Shown piece after piece: positions 33,019 through 43,539 of a stretch of DNA of 64,000 nt. The notes under the pieces are model-generated. The model searched no databases. It saw only the letters and a list, made by a program, of their open reading frames with translations, and was not told the DNA's origin. The stretch is from NCBI GenBank assembly GCA_030035585.1, contig CM057465.1, positions 1,339,501-1,403,500 on the forward strand, read 5' to 3'. Numbering within the stretch: position 1 is the first letter of the stretch; each line of letters opens with the position of its first letter. Both the position numbers and the translations under genes were made by a program. This stretch comes from Dugong dugon (lineage: Eukaryota; Chordata; Mammalia; Sirenia; Dugongidae).

Positions 33019-33370
33019 ATTTATTCACAGTCTCCCAAATTATTTCCTCATTTTTCTTTGTCCCCAAATTGGGGACAAACTGCTTCAGAGAATATGTATC
33101 TCCATGTTGTAAATTTCAGGCTGTGAAATAGGCCAAACAGTGAGCAGTCAGTATGTTATTTTACTTAGAAAATTACTCACATACACCCAGTTGTCATCCG
33201 TAATAAACAAAATGAAAGTTTTTGCTTAACAGCTGGTCGGAGAGAGCCCTCGGTGTAAGAGCTGGGGACGGGAACATCCCTCATGCAATGTAATTAGTTT
33301 CCTTTTTCCACCTTTGATAAACACCCTCATTTAAAAGGTGTTCTCTCCTTCTGGCACAAAGGGGAGTGGG
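33019..33370. promoter_or_regulatory. Conserved-non-coding-like block with TCF/FOX words
   Basis: 33130-33345 is repeat-free. It contains CAATGTAATTAG near 33286 and overlapping TCF/LEF-like CTTTGAT (33312-33318) and FOX-like ATAAACA (33317-33323). The pattern is suggestive of an enhancer. It rests on motif inspection only. Confidence 0.35.
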
Positions 33371-33465
33371 GGGGCTCTCCCTCTGTGGAGACCCCACCTG
33401 GGAGGCCTCTCCCTCTGTGGAGACCCCACCTGGGGAGCTTCTCCCTCTATGGAGACGCTGTCTGA
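33371..33465 (+). repeat. 32-bp minisatellite, three copies
   Basis: Units containing CTCTCCCTCTGTGGAGACC begin at 33375, 33407 and 33439, an exact spacing of 32 bp. The third is diverged at its end. Confidence 0.92.
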
Positions 33466-34034
33466 GGGCTCAGCCCAGCCCTGGCCCCAGATGCTCCGGG
33501 GCCACCTCCAGCTCATTGTTCACATCTCCTGGGACTTGGGCCTTTGGAGACCAGCAAGGCCGATTCACTTACTCACACCTGGAGAGACTCACACCTGGAT
33601 AGTCGGCCACACAGAAGCTGGGGGCAAAGGGGGTCTCCTGACACCTTCTCTTCTCAGCTGAGCTTCCCTTGCATCCTCGCCGGCCCTGCGTTCAGGCCTC
33701 TGGGGAGATTGCTGCTTTTCATGGAGAAGGAAAGACGTCCATTTCTATTTTTCTCCATCTCCCTTCCTCTCTGCCTCCTTCCTGCCTTCCTCCTCCTTCC
33801 CTCACCCCACACCTTCTCCCATTCTTCCATTCACCCCTTGTTCAAAAACTGTGCAGAGTAAGGGTGTTCTCCCCTTTCCTTTGGTCTTACAGGGGCCTTC
33901 CTGTCCCCACCTGCAGACGATTTCCACATGCCCTCTGCAGCCCTTTTTCCATCACTGAACATTACCCTCTTGGCCCTTCTCCCTCACTTTTCTTAAATGA
34001 CTTGAGGATTCTGCAGCCTCCTTTCTTCTAAGGA
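33466..34034. other. Unassigned pyrimidine-rich sequence
   Basis: CT-rich, single-copy-looking sequence (for example 33745-33835). Open frames here are composition-driven and overlap each other. Confidence 0.4.
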
Positions 34035-34140
34035 CTTGCCAGGCCTTTCTTCCAAGGCACCTCTGGGTGAACTTGAAGCTCCAACCATTTGGTGAGCACC
34101 CTGAGCATGCTCACTGTTTGCACCACCCAGAGCACACTTT
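34035..34140 (-). mobile_element. Truncated AfroSINE, tRNA-side half
   Basis: It matches the reverse complement of the AfroSINE head and middle (TGCCAGGCCTTTCTTCCAAG to GTTTGCACCACCCAGAGC). The RTE-like tail half is missing. Confidence 0.75.
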
Positions 34141-34181
34141 GTTTATTCACAGTTTCACAAGTTATTCACTCATTTTGCCTG

Positions 34182-34183
<2 letters not shown>

Positions 34184-34219
<36 letters not shown>

Positions 34220-34220
34220 G
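34184..34220 (+). repeat. (TA)n microsatellite
   Basis: About 14 TA units are followed by CACACGCACAC. Confidence 0.95.
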
Positions 34221-34225
34221 CACAC

Positions 34226-34276
34226 AAACCAAAACCAAACCTGTTCCTTCGAGTCGATTCCGACTCATAGCAACCA
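34226..34276 (-). mobile_element. AfroSINE tail fragment
   Basis: Only the 3' end is present, in reverse: ACCAAAACCAAACCTG, then TTCGAGTCGATTCCGACTCA. It is one of the least diverged tail matches in the window. It stops at a TATATATA tract. Confidence 0.8.
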
Positions 34277-34312
34277 TATATATATATGTATGTTTGTATG
34301 TGTATATATATG

Positions 34313-34478
34313 GAGCACTTATGGCACAGTGGTTAACAGCTATAGCTGCTAACCAAAAGGTCGGCAGTACGAATCCACCAGCTGCTCCTTGGAAACACTA
34401 TGGGGCAGTTCTGCTATGTCTTATAGGGTCTCTATGAGTTAGAAGCAACGTGACCACAATGGGTTGGTTGTTTGGTTT
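34313..34478 (+). mobile_element. AfroSINE, short subfamily
   Basis: The head is TATGGCACAGTGGTTAACAG. The B-box region is GGTCGGCAGTACGAATCC, followed by the middle CAGCTGCTCCTTGGAAACAC and the tail GGTTGGTTGTTTGG. TA-rich microsatellite sequence flanks it on both sides, consistent with insertion into such sequence. Confidence 0.93.
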
Positions 34479-34521
34479 ATATATTTATATGTATATATAC
34501 ATACATACATACATATATTCA

Positions 34522-34913
34522 TGTTAGCTGGACAATGAATAAAGAAGACTGAAGAAGAATAAATGTCTTTGAATATATCATAGACTGCCAGAAGAACAAA
34601 CAAATCTGTCTTGGAAGAAGTGTAGCCAGAATGCTCCATAGAAGCAAGAATGGCAAGACTTTACATCATGTACTTTAGACATGTTGTCAAGAGAGACCAG
34701 TCCCTGGAGGACGTCATACTTGGTAAAGTGGAGGGTCAGTGAAAAAGAGGAAGACCTTCAATGAGATAGATTGACACAGTGGCTGCAACAATGGGCTTAA
34801 ACACAGCAACGATTGTGAGGATGGCGCAGGACTGGGCAGCGTTTTGTTCTGTTGTATACAGGGTCACTATGAGTTGGAAATGACTTGACGGCACCTAACA
34901 ACAATAACAATAT
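34522..34913 (+). mobile_element. 5'-truncated RTE LINE 3' end
   Basis: It runs from GCTGGACAATGAATAAAG at about 34529, through the usual 3' region, to CACCTAACAACAATAACAAT. It is missing part of the sequence after AAATGTCTTTGAA. It is non-coding. Confidence 0.87.
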
Positions 34914-35095
34914 CTTCATGTTGTGGTGGTGGAGATGGACCCAGAACCCAAGCTTTGGAGTACTTATTTCAATGTTTTGTTCTGTTTTTTATACACCTTT
35001 CTGTCCTTGCCACCACAAGGCTTCAAGATCATATCCACCAGTGGACTCTGCTCCTGACTGAAGGAACGACCAGTACAGACCAGTTAGCCTATCAG
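34914..35095. other. Unassigned spacer
   Basis: No feature is recognised. Confidence 0.3.
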
Positions 35096-35447
35096 AGTTG
35101 TTGTTTTTAGCCACTGTAGAGTCACCCCTGGCTCAAGGTGGCGCCGTGCACAATGGAACAAAATGCTGTCCAGTTCTGCACCATTCTTGTGACTATAGCT
35201 GCAGATCGGACCATTGTGATCCACAGGATTGTCATTGGTTGATTTTTGGAAGTAGATCACCAGGCTTTTCTCCTTGTCCATCTTATCTTGGAAGCTCTGT
35301 CGAAACCTGCCCAGCATCATAGGAACACGCCAGTCACCCCTGACAGATGGCTGGTGGCTGTGTGTGCGGGGCATTGGACAGGAATCAAACCCAGGTCTCC
35401 TGATGGAAGGTGAGATTCTGCCACTGAACCACCACTGCTCCCTTGGA
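35096..35447 (-). mobile_element. Complete tRNA-Gly-headed SINE with RTE 5' UTR and RTE 3' end
   Basis: Read on the minus strand, the first 75 bases (right end, about 35375-35447) follow tRNA-Gly(GCC). They include GTGGTTCAGTGGCAGAATC and a B-box-like GGGTTTGATTCC. The next block (about 35225-35370) is homologous to the RTE 5' UTR. The last block (35096-35224) is homologous to the RTE 3' end, finishing in an AAC-type tail. The RNA polymerase III promoter parts are recognisable. It has no coding potential. Confidence 0.85.
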
Positions 35448-35872
35448 CACGTTGTTTGAGGCACCTGTTTTCAGGCAGCACAGATTGTGATCCCCAAGAG
35501 AAGCAAAAGCTCACTGCCCCGGGACAGCTCCTTGAACACGGTGCAAGCAGAGCATGGAGCAGCCTCTGAGCAGAAGATGCAGGTGTCAGAGTCTGGGGCA
35601 GCAGAAGTGGCTGCATTGGAGGGAGCAGAAATAGGCTTCCATGTCCCTGCAAGCCCTGGCTGAGGACTGGGCTGCATGCAGCAGGGCATGTCTCGCCAGC
35701 TCGGGGTGGAGGATGGAACAGAGAGACTAGAGGTTGAGCAGTCCTGGGTGACTTCCGAGTTCTGGCCGGTCTGAGTGAAGAGACCTTGCTCACATCTCTT
35801 GATCTCAGAAAGAGCTTGCTTTGGGAGTGAAGATCACACCCAAAGGTAAGGCTTACCCTAACAGATCCTAAA
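35448..35872. other. Unassigned sequence
   Basis: Single-copy-looking sequence. The 191-codon minus frame at 35317-35892 mixes SINE sequence with this spacer and has no recognisable domain. Confidence 0.4.
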
Positions 35873-36080
35873 GGAGTCCCCGAGTGGTGCAAATGGTTAA
35901 CTCACCAGGTTGTTAACTGAAGGTTGGAGGTTCAAGTCCATGCAGAGGTGCCTCAAAAGAAAGGCCTAACATCTGACTCTTGAAAAATGAGCCACCGAGA
36001 CCCTGTGGAACACAGTTCTACTCTGACGCACATGGGGTCACCATGAGTCAGCGTCGAATGATGGCAACTGGTTTAACAAA
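35873..36080 (+). mobile_element. AfroSINE, long subfamily
   Basis: The head is GGAGTCCCCGAGTGGTGC. The B-box region is GGAGGTTCAAGTCC, followed by the middle AAAGAAAGGCCTAACATCTG and the tail GGGGTCACCATGAGTCAG to GGCAACTGGTTTAAC. Confidence 0.9.
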
Positions 36081-36082
36081 TC

Positions 36083-37760
36083 CTACAACCAAGCCACAGC
36101 AAGGCTTCAGACAATAGAAAATGTAAAGGTTAGATTCTGTCACATCAACAGGACTGGGAAGTATCTTGGCCTTTCCACAAATCCACCCTAAAAATGCACA
36201 AAACCAGGCTTACACAAGTTCAAGGCGATCAGCCAGTAGTGAAACTGTTGGTTAGGAGAAAACAATAGCATTCTTCAGTATACTGAAAACGTACCAGACA
36301 TGCAGACACAAATGTGGTCCATAGTTGAGAAAATAAAAAAGTCCACAAAACCCAATCCTGAAATGGCTCAGATGTTGGATTTATTAGAGAAAACTACAAA
36401 GCAATTTTCACAAATATGCTCAAGAACCTAAACTAAAATATGTTGGAATGGTTAAAGAAAAATGTGGTTTTGGTGGGTAAACAGACGGAGAGGAGAGCAA
36501 AGGAAAACAAATTATATATTAAAAAAAAAAACAAAAAAAAAAACCAAGTGGGAATTTCAGATGAAATAAGTACAATAGCTGAAACGGATGGGCTTCATAG
36601 CAGATAAAAGACAGCAGAAGAATCCATGAACTTCACATGAGTAGAAGTTATTGCACCTGAAGAATGAAGAGAAATCACAATTGAAAAAAAATAGAGCCTC
36701 ATGGAAATTGGAAAATATTTTAACTGACTGAAAATGAAACCACAAAGGATTAGATTTTGTGGCATGCACAGAAAGCAGGCATTTGAGGAGATTTTACAGC
36801 TTGAAATGCCTGTATTGGAAAAGAAGAAAAGTTTAAAATCAGTAGTCTAAGTTTTCACCATAAGCAGTTAGAAAAAGAAAAGCAACTTAGAGTAGAAGGA
36901 AATAAATAATAAAATATGAGCTAGAAATTGATAGTGTTCAAAGAAAACAATTAAGAAAAAATTACAAACCCAAGGTTGGTCCTGTGAAAGTACTAGTAAA
37001 ATTTACAAATACCTAACAAGAGTAATCAAGAAAAATAGAGAGAGAAAATACTACAGGACCTCAGAAATTAAAAGCATAATAAGGGAATATTGTGAACAAA
37101 TTATGCTTGGTAACGTAGAGTGTCAGCAAAAGAGAGGAAGACCCTCAATGAGATGGACTGACATCGTGGCTGCAACAATGAGCTCAAGCATAACAACGAT
37201 TGTGAGGATGGCGCAGGACCGGGCAGTGTTTGGTTCTGTTGGGCATAGGGTCGCTATGAGTCGAAGCTGACTTGACTGCACCTAACAACAACAACAAATG
37301 AATATTTTTGCAAAAATCAATGACTTGAATAAGATTAACAAATTCATTGCAAGTTACAACCTACCCTACATGACTCAAGAGGAAAAAGTAGTTCTGAATA
37401 GCCCTATATCTGTTAAAGAACCAAAAAACTGTCCTGTACGTAAAACAACAGACCCACATGATTTTACTGGTGAATTCTAAAAAAGAAAATAAAAAAATCA
37501 GGAAGAAATAACAGCAATTCTACCCAGCACTCATTTTATGAGGTCATCATCCTGAGACTAAAACTGAGAAAGTTATTACAAGAAAAGAAAATTACAGAAT
37601 AGCTCTTATGATGGATGGAAGGCTTCACAACAAAACATGAGCAAATAGAATGTAGCAATACATAAAGTATTGTATACATAATGTTTCACAACCAACTGTG
37701 GTTTATCCAAGAATGCAAGGTTGGTTCAATGGCAACAAATATCAACAGAAGAAGAAGGGC
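36083..37760 (+). mobile_element. Ancient L1 ORF2 fragment, interrupted by an RTE
   Basis: Degenerate sense-strand L1 ORF2. The region 37299-37760 follows the start of the reverse-transcriptase domain, with a decayed D-F-T-G-E-F block near 37455-37478 (GATTTTACTGGTGAATTC). The downstream GAATGCAAGGTTGGTTCAAT near 37710 is also typical. 36083-37098 is more diverged. An RTE 3' end sits at 37100-37298. Confidence 0.65.
37100..37298 (+). mobile_element. RTE LINE 3' end, about 200 bp
   Basis: The very 3' end of RTE runs from ATGCTTGGTAACGTAGAGTG to CACCTAACAACAACAACAAA. It is severely 5'-truncated and inserted in the ancient L1. Confidence 0.88.
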
Positions 37761-37940
37761 ACAGTGAGGTGAACACATAGAGTTGTCTCTTCCTCGAGTC
37801 CCATTAAATGATTTTGTTTGCGAGGGAGCCCACGGTCGCAGACACATGCTTTCTACAGCAAATGCTGTCCATCCAGTTTCCATACCTGTGGATCTACCTC
37901 TGGGCTTTCTGTTACGAACTACGTATTTCTCCTTAAGTTA
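37761..37940. other. Unassigned spacer
   Basis: No feature is recognised. Confidence 0.3.
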
Positions 37941-38155
37941 CACCAAAAACCAAATCAAACCCATTGCTGTCGAGTCTATTCTGACTCATAGCGACCTCAT
38001 AGACAGAGTAGAACCATCCCATAGAGTTTTCAAGGCGGTAATCTTCATGAAAGCAGACTGCCACATCTTTCTCCTAGGGAATGGCTGGTGGGTTTGAACC
38101 ACTGACATTTTGGTTGGCAGCCAAGTGCTTTAACCACTGAGCCTCCAGGGCTCCT
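37941..38155 (-). mobile_element. AfroSINE, long subfamily, well preserved
   Basis: The tail is ACCAAAAACCAAATCAAACC. The middle is GTAATCTTCATGAAAGCAGA. The head ends at GCCTCCAGGGCTCCT. All blocks of the long subfamily are present. Confidence 0.93.
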
Positions 38156-38518
38156 AAGGTACACCACTCTGCCCTAATTTCGATAGTTTTCTAATGACCC
38201 TATTACCCTAATAATTTGCTAAGAATTTTGACCGTAAATAATGTTGAATGTTATCAAATTTTTTTTGCTTTTATTGCAATAATAATGTTTTTCTCTTTAA
38301 CTTGGTATTAAAATAAAATATATCAATATATTTTGGTGTGCTGAATGATCCTTTTATACCTAAGATTGTAATTGATCATGATTTTTTTATACATTGTTAT
38401 AATGAATTTACTAACAATTCCTTCAGAATGTTTACATATATTCTTATATGTATATAATTCTATAGCACTTTTTTTCGTATGTTCTAAGTCCAATTTTATA
38501 ACAAGATTAATAAAAACA

Positions 38519-38717
38519 GAAAACCAGTTACTGTCAAGTGGATTTTGACTCATGGTGACCTTATGTGTATCAGAGTAGAGCTGTGCTCTGCAGGGTTTTC
38601 AATGACTGATTTTTTTGTAACCAGGCCTTCCTTCTGAGGCACCTCTTGGTGGACTCAAACCACCAGCCTTGTGGTTAGCAGCTGAGTGCTTAGCCATTTG
38701 CACCACTCAGGGACTCC
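38519..38717 (-). mobile_element. AfroSINE, long subfamily
   Basis: The tail GAAAACCAGTTACTGTCAAG is at the left. The middle has ACCAGGCCTTCCTTCTGAGG. The head ends at CACTCAGGGACTCC. ATAACAAGATTA occurs on both sides (about 38500-38511 and 38718-38729), an 12-bp target-site duplication. Confidence 0.9.
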
Positions 38718-38741
38718 ATAACAAGATTAGAGACACCTGTG

Positions 38742-38862
38742 ACCATTCAAATCCACCAGCAGCTCCTTGGAAACCCTATGGGGCAGTTCTACTCTGTCCT
38801 ATAGGGTTGCTATGAGTTGGAATCGACTGGATGGCAACAGGTTAGGTTTGGTTTTTTGGAAT
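38742..38862 (+). mobile_element. AfroSINE lacking most of its tRNA head
   Basis: It starts within the B-box region (TTCAAATCCACCAGCAGCTC) and runs to GGTTAGGTTTGGTTTTTTGG. It is 5'-truncated, as expected for incomplete reverse transcription. Confidence 0.88.
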
Positions 38863-39130
38863 AAAACAAGATATATGGGTCTTCTGTAACCATTTCTATA
38901 ACACAGGAAAAGTCTATTCTCTGAAGTTTAAAATTTCTACATAACACTCTTTAAACCCTATATCTTTTTTTTTTTTTTCTTTTTTGAGAGGAGGGTTTAT
39001 GGAGAACCGAGGGAGACATTTTAGTATTGATATTCCTTCTTTAACTTTCTTCCCTCTTTTTCCATTTCTTCTTAAGTTCTAATTACTACTTATATTTGTC
39101 TACTTTTCCCTTTGTTTTATGCTTGGTTTT

Positions 39131-39985
39131 ATTTCATACTTTCTTATTATTTCGGAAAGTATTATTTCCTCTTGTATCCTGGACAGTTGTTTCAAAGTGT
39201 GTTAGATGTTTCTATACAGTTAATTATTCATGGAGGGAGTGTGCCTCCCAATAACAGGTTGTATCCTCTGACAATTAGCACTAAGTACCTTCTGGCATTT
39301 TTCAAGCTTGTTTTGAAGAGGAGTTTTGCGGTTCTGATCTTGTTTTGCTCTCTCCTTTACTGTTCTCTCTTCTCTTTCTAATAGTTTTTCAGCTGCCTCT
39401 CCTGGGACTCTGAGGCCTCATCTACAGCCAGAATTTGCAAGGGTGGTTTGGGGCTCCAGTCTGCACTAGTGGGGGTATCAGAGACATCAACAGCACCGGC
39501 CTGGTTTCTGGTGTGATTTTGTTCATTATTCGTCTGCACCTTTGGACCACAGTTTACTGCAAAGGATTGTTGCAAACATATGCTGTGAGAAGGTGTTTTT
39601 TTGTTTGTCTTTGTTTTTTAACCATCTTTTAATGTTGGGAGAAAGTGTTGCAGAGAGAAGTGGGGAGCCCAGCCCAGCCCCCAGGGCTCTGAGCCAAGAC
39701 CTGGTCATGGGTCCTTTCTCACTGGAGCCCTTATAACCCCTCCTCCCTCCTGCCTGGCTGCTTCAGCCACCATGCCAGCTTCTGCCTGGGGAGCCCGGGA
39801 CACCACACCTCAGTTCTGGTCCTGGCTCAGCATTTCTGGAGAGGTGTCATGATTTTGAATCCAGCTATCACTTTCTAGTCTTTCTCTTTTTATATTTTGT
39901 CTATTATTGCTAAGTATTTGAAGTAGAGGATTTTGTCAAAGTGTGGACTTAAGAACCACATTGAATGAAAGTTGAGTAAGGTTGC
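39131..39985. other. Unassigned sequence
   Basis: No gene or repeat is recognised with confidence. The first 270 bp are AT-rich and could be old LINE. 39640-39850 is GC-richer. Confidence 0.3.
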
Positions 39986-40198
39986 TCCATGGAGTCCACA
40001 GGTGGTATAAACAGTCAAGCATTTGGCTACAAACCAAAAGGTTGGCTGTTGAAATCCATTCCGAGGCACTTTGGACGAAAGACCTGGCAATCTCCTTCAA
40101 AGGACCACAGTCATAAAAACTCTGTGGAGTGCATTTTTATTCTGAAACACATGGGGTCACAGCAAGAGGGAATCAATTTGACAGCAACTGGTTTTACA
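39986..40198 (+). mobile_element. AfroSINE, diverged long subfamily
   Basis: The head is about GGAGTCCACAGGTGGTATAA. The middle is GACGAAAGACCTGGCAATCT. The tail is GGGGTCACAGCAAGAGGGAA to GGCAACTGGTTTTAC-like sequence. Confidence 0.85.
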
Positions 40199-41079
40199 AG
40201 TATAAGGAAGTTTCATGCTTTCTTTTAAAATTGTTTTTCAGGTGAACAGTACGAGGGAAATCCTATTACTGAGAACCATCCCTTAGGAAGGGAGAGATTA
40301 AAGGTGAGAGACTGGAGTTGATGACTGTGAGGTGGAGGTGGGAGTGAGTGTCTGAAAGGTGGAAGAATGATCCTGATGCCCAAGTGGAGGATAGGGTAGA
40401 GGGAGGGGGCAGGCACCCCTCATCACTTGACACACAAGTCTTTAGATTTGATCATAAGAGGATGAAGGTTTTGGTTTCAATGAGTACACCCTGTTATTCT
40501 GAGATCCTTTCAGATGCCCAGATCAGATGGTGGTGCAAGTCTGCCCTCCAGCTACGTCACATGGGAAAAGATGGCTGTACAGAGGAGTCAAATTTGTACC
40601 CAGGCTGAGGGTCTCAGAAGATGTGGGTCTGAAGAAAAATGGTGGACAGTTCCAGTTAGAAGACTCAGTTAAGAACTGGTCAAGCTGAACCCTGTAATTT
40701 GCTCCCTCCCTCAGGCTAAGATTGGTAACCCAGTTCCTCAGTGGGAATGTTAGGGAAATGGTGAGTGCGCGGCTTGGAAGGGAACCACAGCCCTGCTGCT
40801 AATGACCAGGCCAGCTGAGCCTGCTGGCCGGTGTCCTAATTGGATAGATTCTGCCATGTTATTGCTTTTCAGAAAGATTAGCTGGGCACAGAGTAGCCCA
40901 GGGTATGTGTCCCAGGCCACATGTCACCTATTTCTCATCCCCGATAAAAGCAACCGTAAGTCCCAACTAATGAGGCCACAAACCACAAGCACTGCATAGG
41001 GAAATGCTACATCAACCAATCTGGTGGTAGAATTCTCTTTATATGCTACTATGTGTGCTTCAATATTATATAATAATAA
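40199..41079. other. Unassigned single-copy-looking sequence
   Basis: No repeat is recognised except a TAA microsatellite at 41066-41083. 40790-40990 is repeat-free with possible conserved character. No gene is seen. Confidence 0.35.
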
Positions 41080-41237
41080 TAATATATGGGTGACTTGCGT
41101 GTTGTTGTGAAGCTAGAAGCTGTGCCACTGATATTTCAAACACCAGCAGGTTCACCCATGGTGGACAGGCTTCAGAGGAGCTTCCAGACTAAGACAGAAT
41201 AAGAAGAAGGACCTGGGGATCTACTTCTGAAAAGAAA

Positions 41238-42738
41238 TTGGCCAGTGAAAACCTTAGGAATGTCAGCGGAACATTGTTGGATATAGTGTGGGAAGATGAG
41301 CCCCTGAGGTTGGAAGGTATTCAAAATGCGACTGGGGAAGAACTGCCTCCTCAAGGTAGAGTTGACGTTAATGACATGGATGGAGTCGAGCTTTTGGGAC
41401 CTTCATTTGCTGAGGTGGCACAACTCAAAATGAGAAGAAACAGCTGCAAACATCCATTAATAATCTGAACATGGAATGTATGAAGTATGAATCTAGGAAA
41501 ATTGGAAGTCATTCAAAAATGAAATGCAACACATAAAGATCAATATCCTAGGCATTAGTGAGCTGAAATGGACTGGTATTGGCCATTTTTAATCAGATAA
41601 TCACGTGGTCTACTATGCCGAGAATGATGAATTGGAGGAGAATGGCCTGCATTTATTGCCAAAAGAACATTTCAAGATCAATCCTAAAGTACAAAACTGT
41701 CAGTGATAGGATAATATCCATATGCCTAGAAGGAAGACCAATTAATACGGCTATGTTCAAACTTACACACCAACCACGAAGGCCAAAGATGAAGAAATTG
41801 AAGATTTTTACCAACTTCTGCAGTCTGAAATTGATCAAACATGCAGTCAAGATGCATTGATAATTACCAGTGATTGGAATTCAAAAGTTGGAAGCAAAGA
41901 AAAAGGATCAGTAATTGGAATATATGGCTTCGGTGATAGAAATGACGCTGTAGATCATATGATAGAATTTTGCAAGACCAAAGACTTCTTCATTGCAAAT
42001 ACCTTTTTTTTCAGCAATGTAAATGGCGACTATACACTTGGACCTCAGTGAGTGGAATAGACAGGAATCAAATCGACTACACTGTGGAAATGGATGATGT
42101 TGTTGTTAGGTGCCCTCAAGCTGGTTTTGACTCATGGCGACCCTATGTACAACAGAATGAAACACTGCCCAGTCCTGCACCATCCTCAAAATCGTTGTTA
42201 TGCTTGAGCTCATTATTGTACTAATGCATCAATCCATCTCACTGAGGGGCTTCCTCTTTGCTGACCCTCATCATGATGACCCATGATGTCTTTCTCCAGG
42301 GACTGGTCCTTCCTGATAACAGGTCCAAGGTACTTGAGACAAAGTGTCACCATCCTTGCTTCTAAGGAGCATTCTGGCTGTACTTCTTCCAAAACAGATT
42401 TGTTCATTCTTCCGGGAGTTCATGGTATATTCAATATTCTTCTCCAACACCATAATTCAAAGGCATCAATTCTTCTTCAGTCTTATTTATTCATTGTCCA
42501 GCTTTCACATGCGTATGAGGTGATTGAAAACACCATGATGTGGAAACTTAATATCATCAGTCAGAACAAGGCCAGGGGCTAACTGCAGAACAGACCATCA
42601 ATTGCTCATATTCAAGTTCAAGTTGAAGTTGAAGAAAATGAAAACAAGTCCACAAAAGCGGTAGTATGACCTTTAGTATATCCCACCTAAATTTAAAGAC
42701 CATCTGAAGAATAGATTTGATGCGCTGAATACTAATGA
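41238..42738 (+). pseudogene. Dead RTE endonuclease relic
   Basis: Pieces of the RTE endonuclease can be read on + in several frames. An N-terminal part lies around 41450-41700 and the V-I-T-S-D-W-N-like region near 41857-41880. The C-terminal part with N-R-P-S-I-A/Q-L-L-like sequence is near 42590-42610. Stops and frameshifts separate them, and an antisense RTE splits the domain at 42099-42534. Confidence 0.75.
42099..42534 (-). mobile_element. Antisense RTE 3' end nested in the RTE
   Basis: This is the reverse complement of the RTE 3' end, starting TTGTTGTTAGGTGCCCTCAA and ending near GATTGAAAACACCATGATG. A short ATGATG duplication flanks it (42092-42099 region and about 42533-42538). It interrupts the host endonuclease region. 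Confidence 0.88.
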
Positions 42739-42768
42739 CAGAGGACTAGACAACTTGTGAGAAGACAT

Positions 42769-43261
42769 TGTTGCCAATTAGGGTCTGTGCCCTGGAGCAG
42801 TTGAGCCAATGAAACTTACTCCAAGTCAGTACATTGAGAAAGAGAAAGTTTATTTAGGAGGTGGTACCGACGGGGAGTCAGACAGAAACACAGGCTGTCT
42901 TTATGGAGTCCCAAAAGGCAATTTTACATTAGAGCTTATATATGATTTTACAAAGGTTAGAAGTATCTTAGTAGCCTGCAGATAGCATGGCTGGATAAAT
43001 TATTCATCGGAAGATAATTAAAAGAAACTCTTTATCAGGCTAAAGATATACATGCCAGACATCAGGGCTCTAGTCTCCATGTGGGGGGTTGTAAGTCACA
43101 CGTGGCTGGACAGAACAAAACAGAGTCATTAACAAAGGTATGCGGAAAGGAGAAGGCAGACAGAAAAAAAACTTACAGGTTCATCACGGCGTCAGTTATG
43201 TCAAGCTCTCAACCATCCGTTTTGAAAAGGAGAAAACATGCTATGAAGTACTAGGGTCACA
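42769..43261 (-). mobile_element. Solo LTR, ERV1-like, with 4-bp TSD
   Basis: 493 bp with TGT...ACA ends (TGTTGCCAATTAGGG at the left, GGGTCACA at the right). The 4-bp duplication ACAT flanks it at 42765-42768 and 43262-43265. On the minus strand a TATA-like CATATATAAGCTC (about 42934-42946) precedes a polyadenylation signal AATAAA at about 42847-42852. The spacing fits an LTR promoter and R region read on minus. No internal viral sequence remains. A 4-bp duplication is typical of class I (gamma-like) endogenous retroviruses. The class is inferred. Confidence 0.8.
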
Positions 43262-43539
43262 ACATCAAGGACATCATACATGAAGGAAGCAAAAAGTCAT
43301 AAAAAATACCCTCACAACTGGACCAATAAGCAACATCACGATAAATGGAGAAAAGGTTGACATTTTCAACGATTTCTTTTTTTTTGGATTCACAATCAAC
43401 ATTCACGGGAACAGCAGTAAAGAAATGAAATGATGCATTGCATTGGGCAAGTCTGCTGCAAAAGACCTCTTTAAAGTGTTAGAAAGCAAAGATGTCACCT
43501 TAAAGACTAAGGTACGCCATGGTATTTTCAATTTTCTCA

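Larger units (their letters stand above)
38156..39130 (-). mobile_element. Ancient L1-like sequence, interrupted by two AfroSINEs
   Basis: 38160-38340 resembles the reverse complement of degraded L1 ORF2 (ATTTGCTAAGAATTTTGACC). AT-rich continuation lies at 38340-38518 and 38863-39130 and is hard to assign. An A-run/T-run occurs at about 38966-38980. Confidence is moderate for the first part and low for the rest. Confidence 0.4.

Noticed and set aside
33338-34031. 105-120-codon + frames
   Set aside because: They arise from the 32-bp minisatellite and a pyrimidine-rich stretch. The frames overlap one another and no homology is seen.
35375-35447. Functional tRNA-Gly gene on the minus strand
   Set aside because: The acceptor stem and anticodon region are degraded, and the sequence continues into RTE-derived SINE sequence. 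The same head occurs at two other loci.
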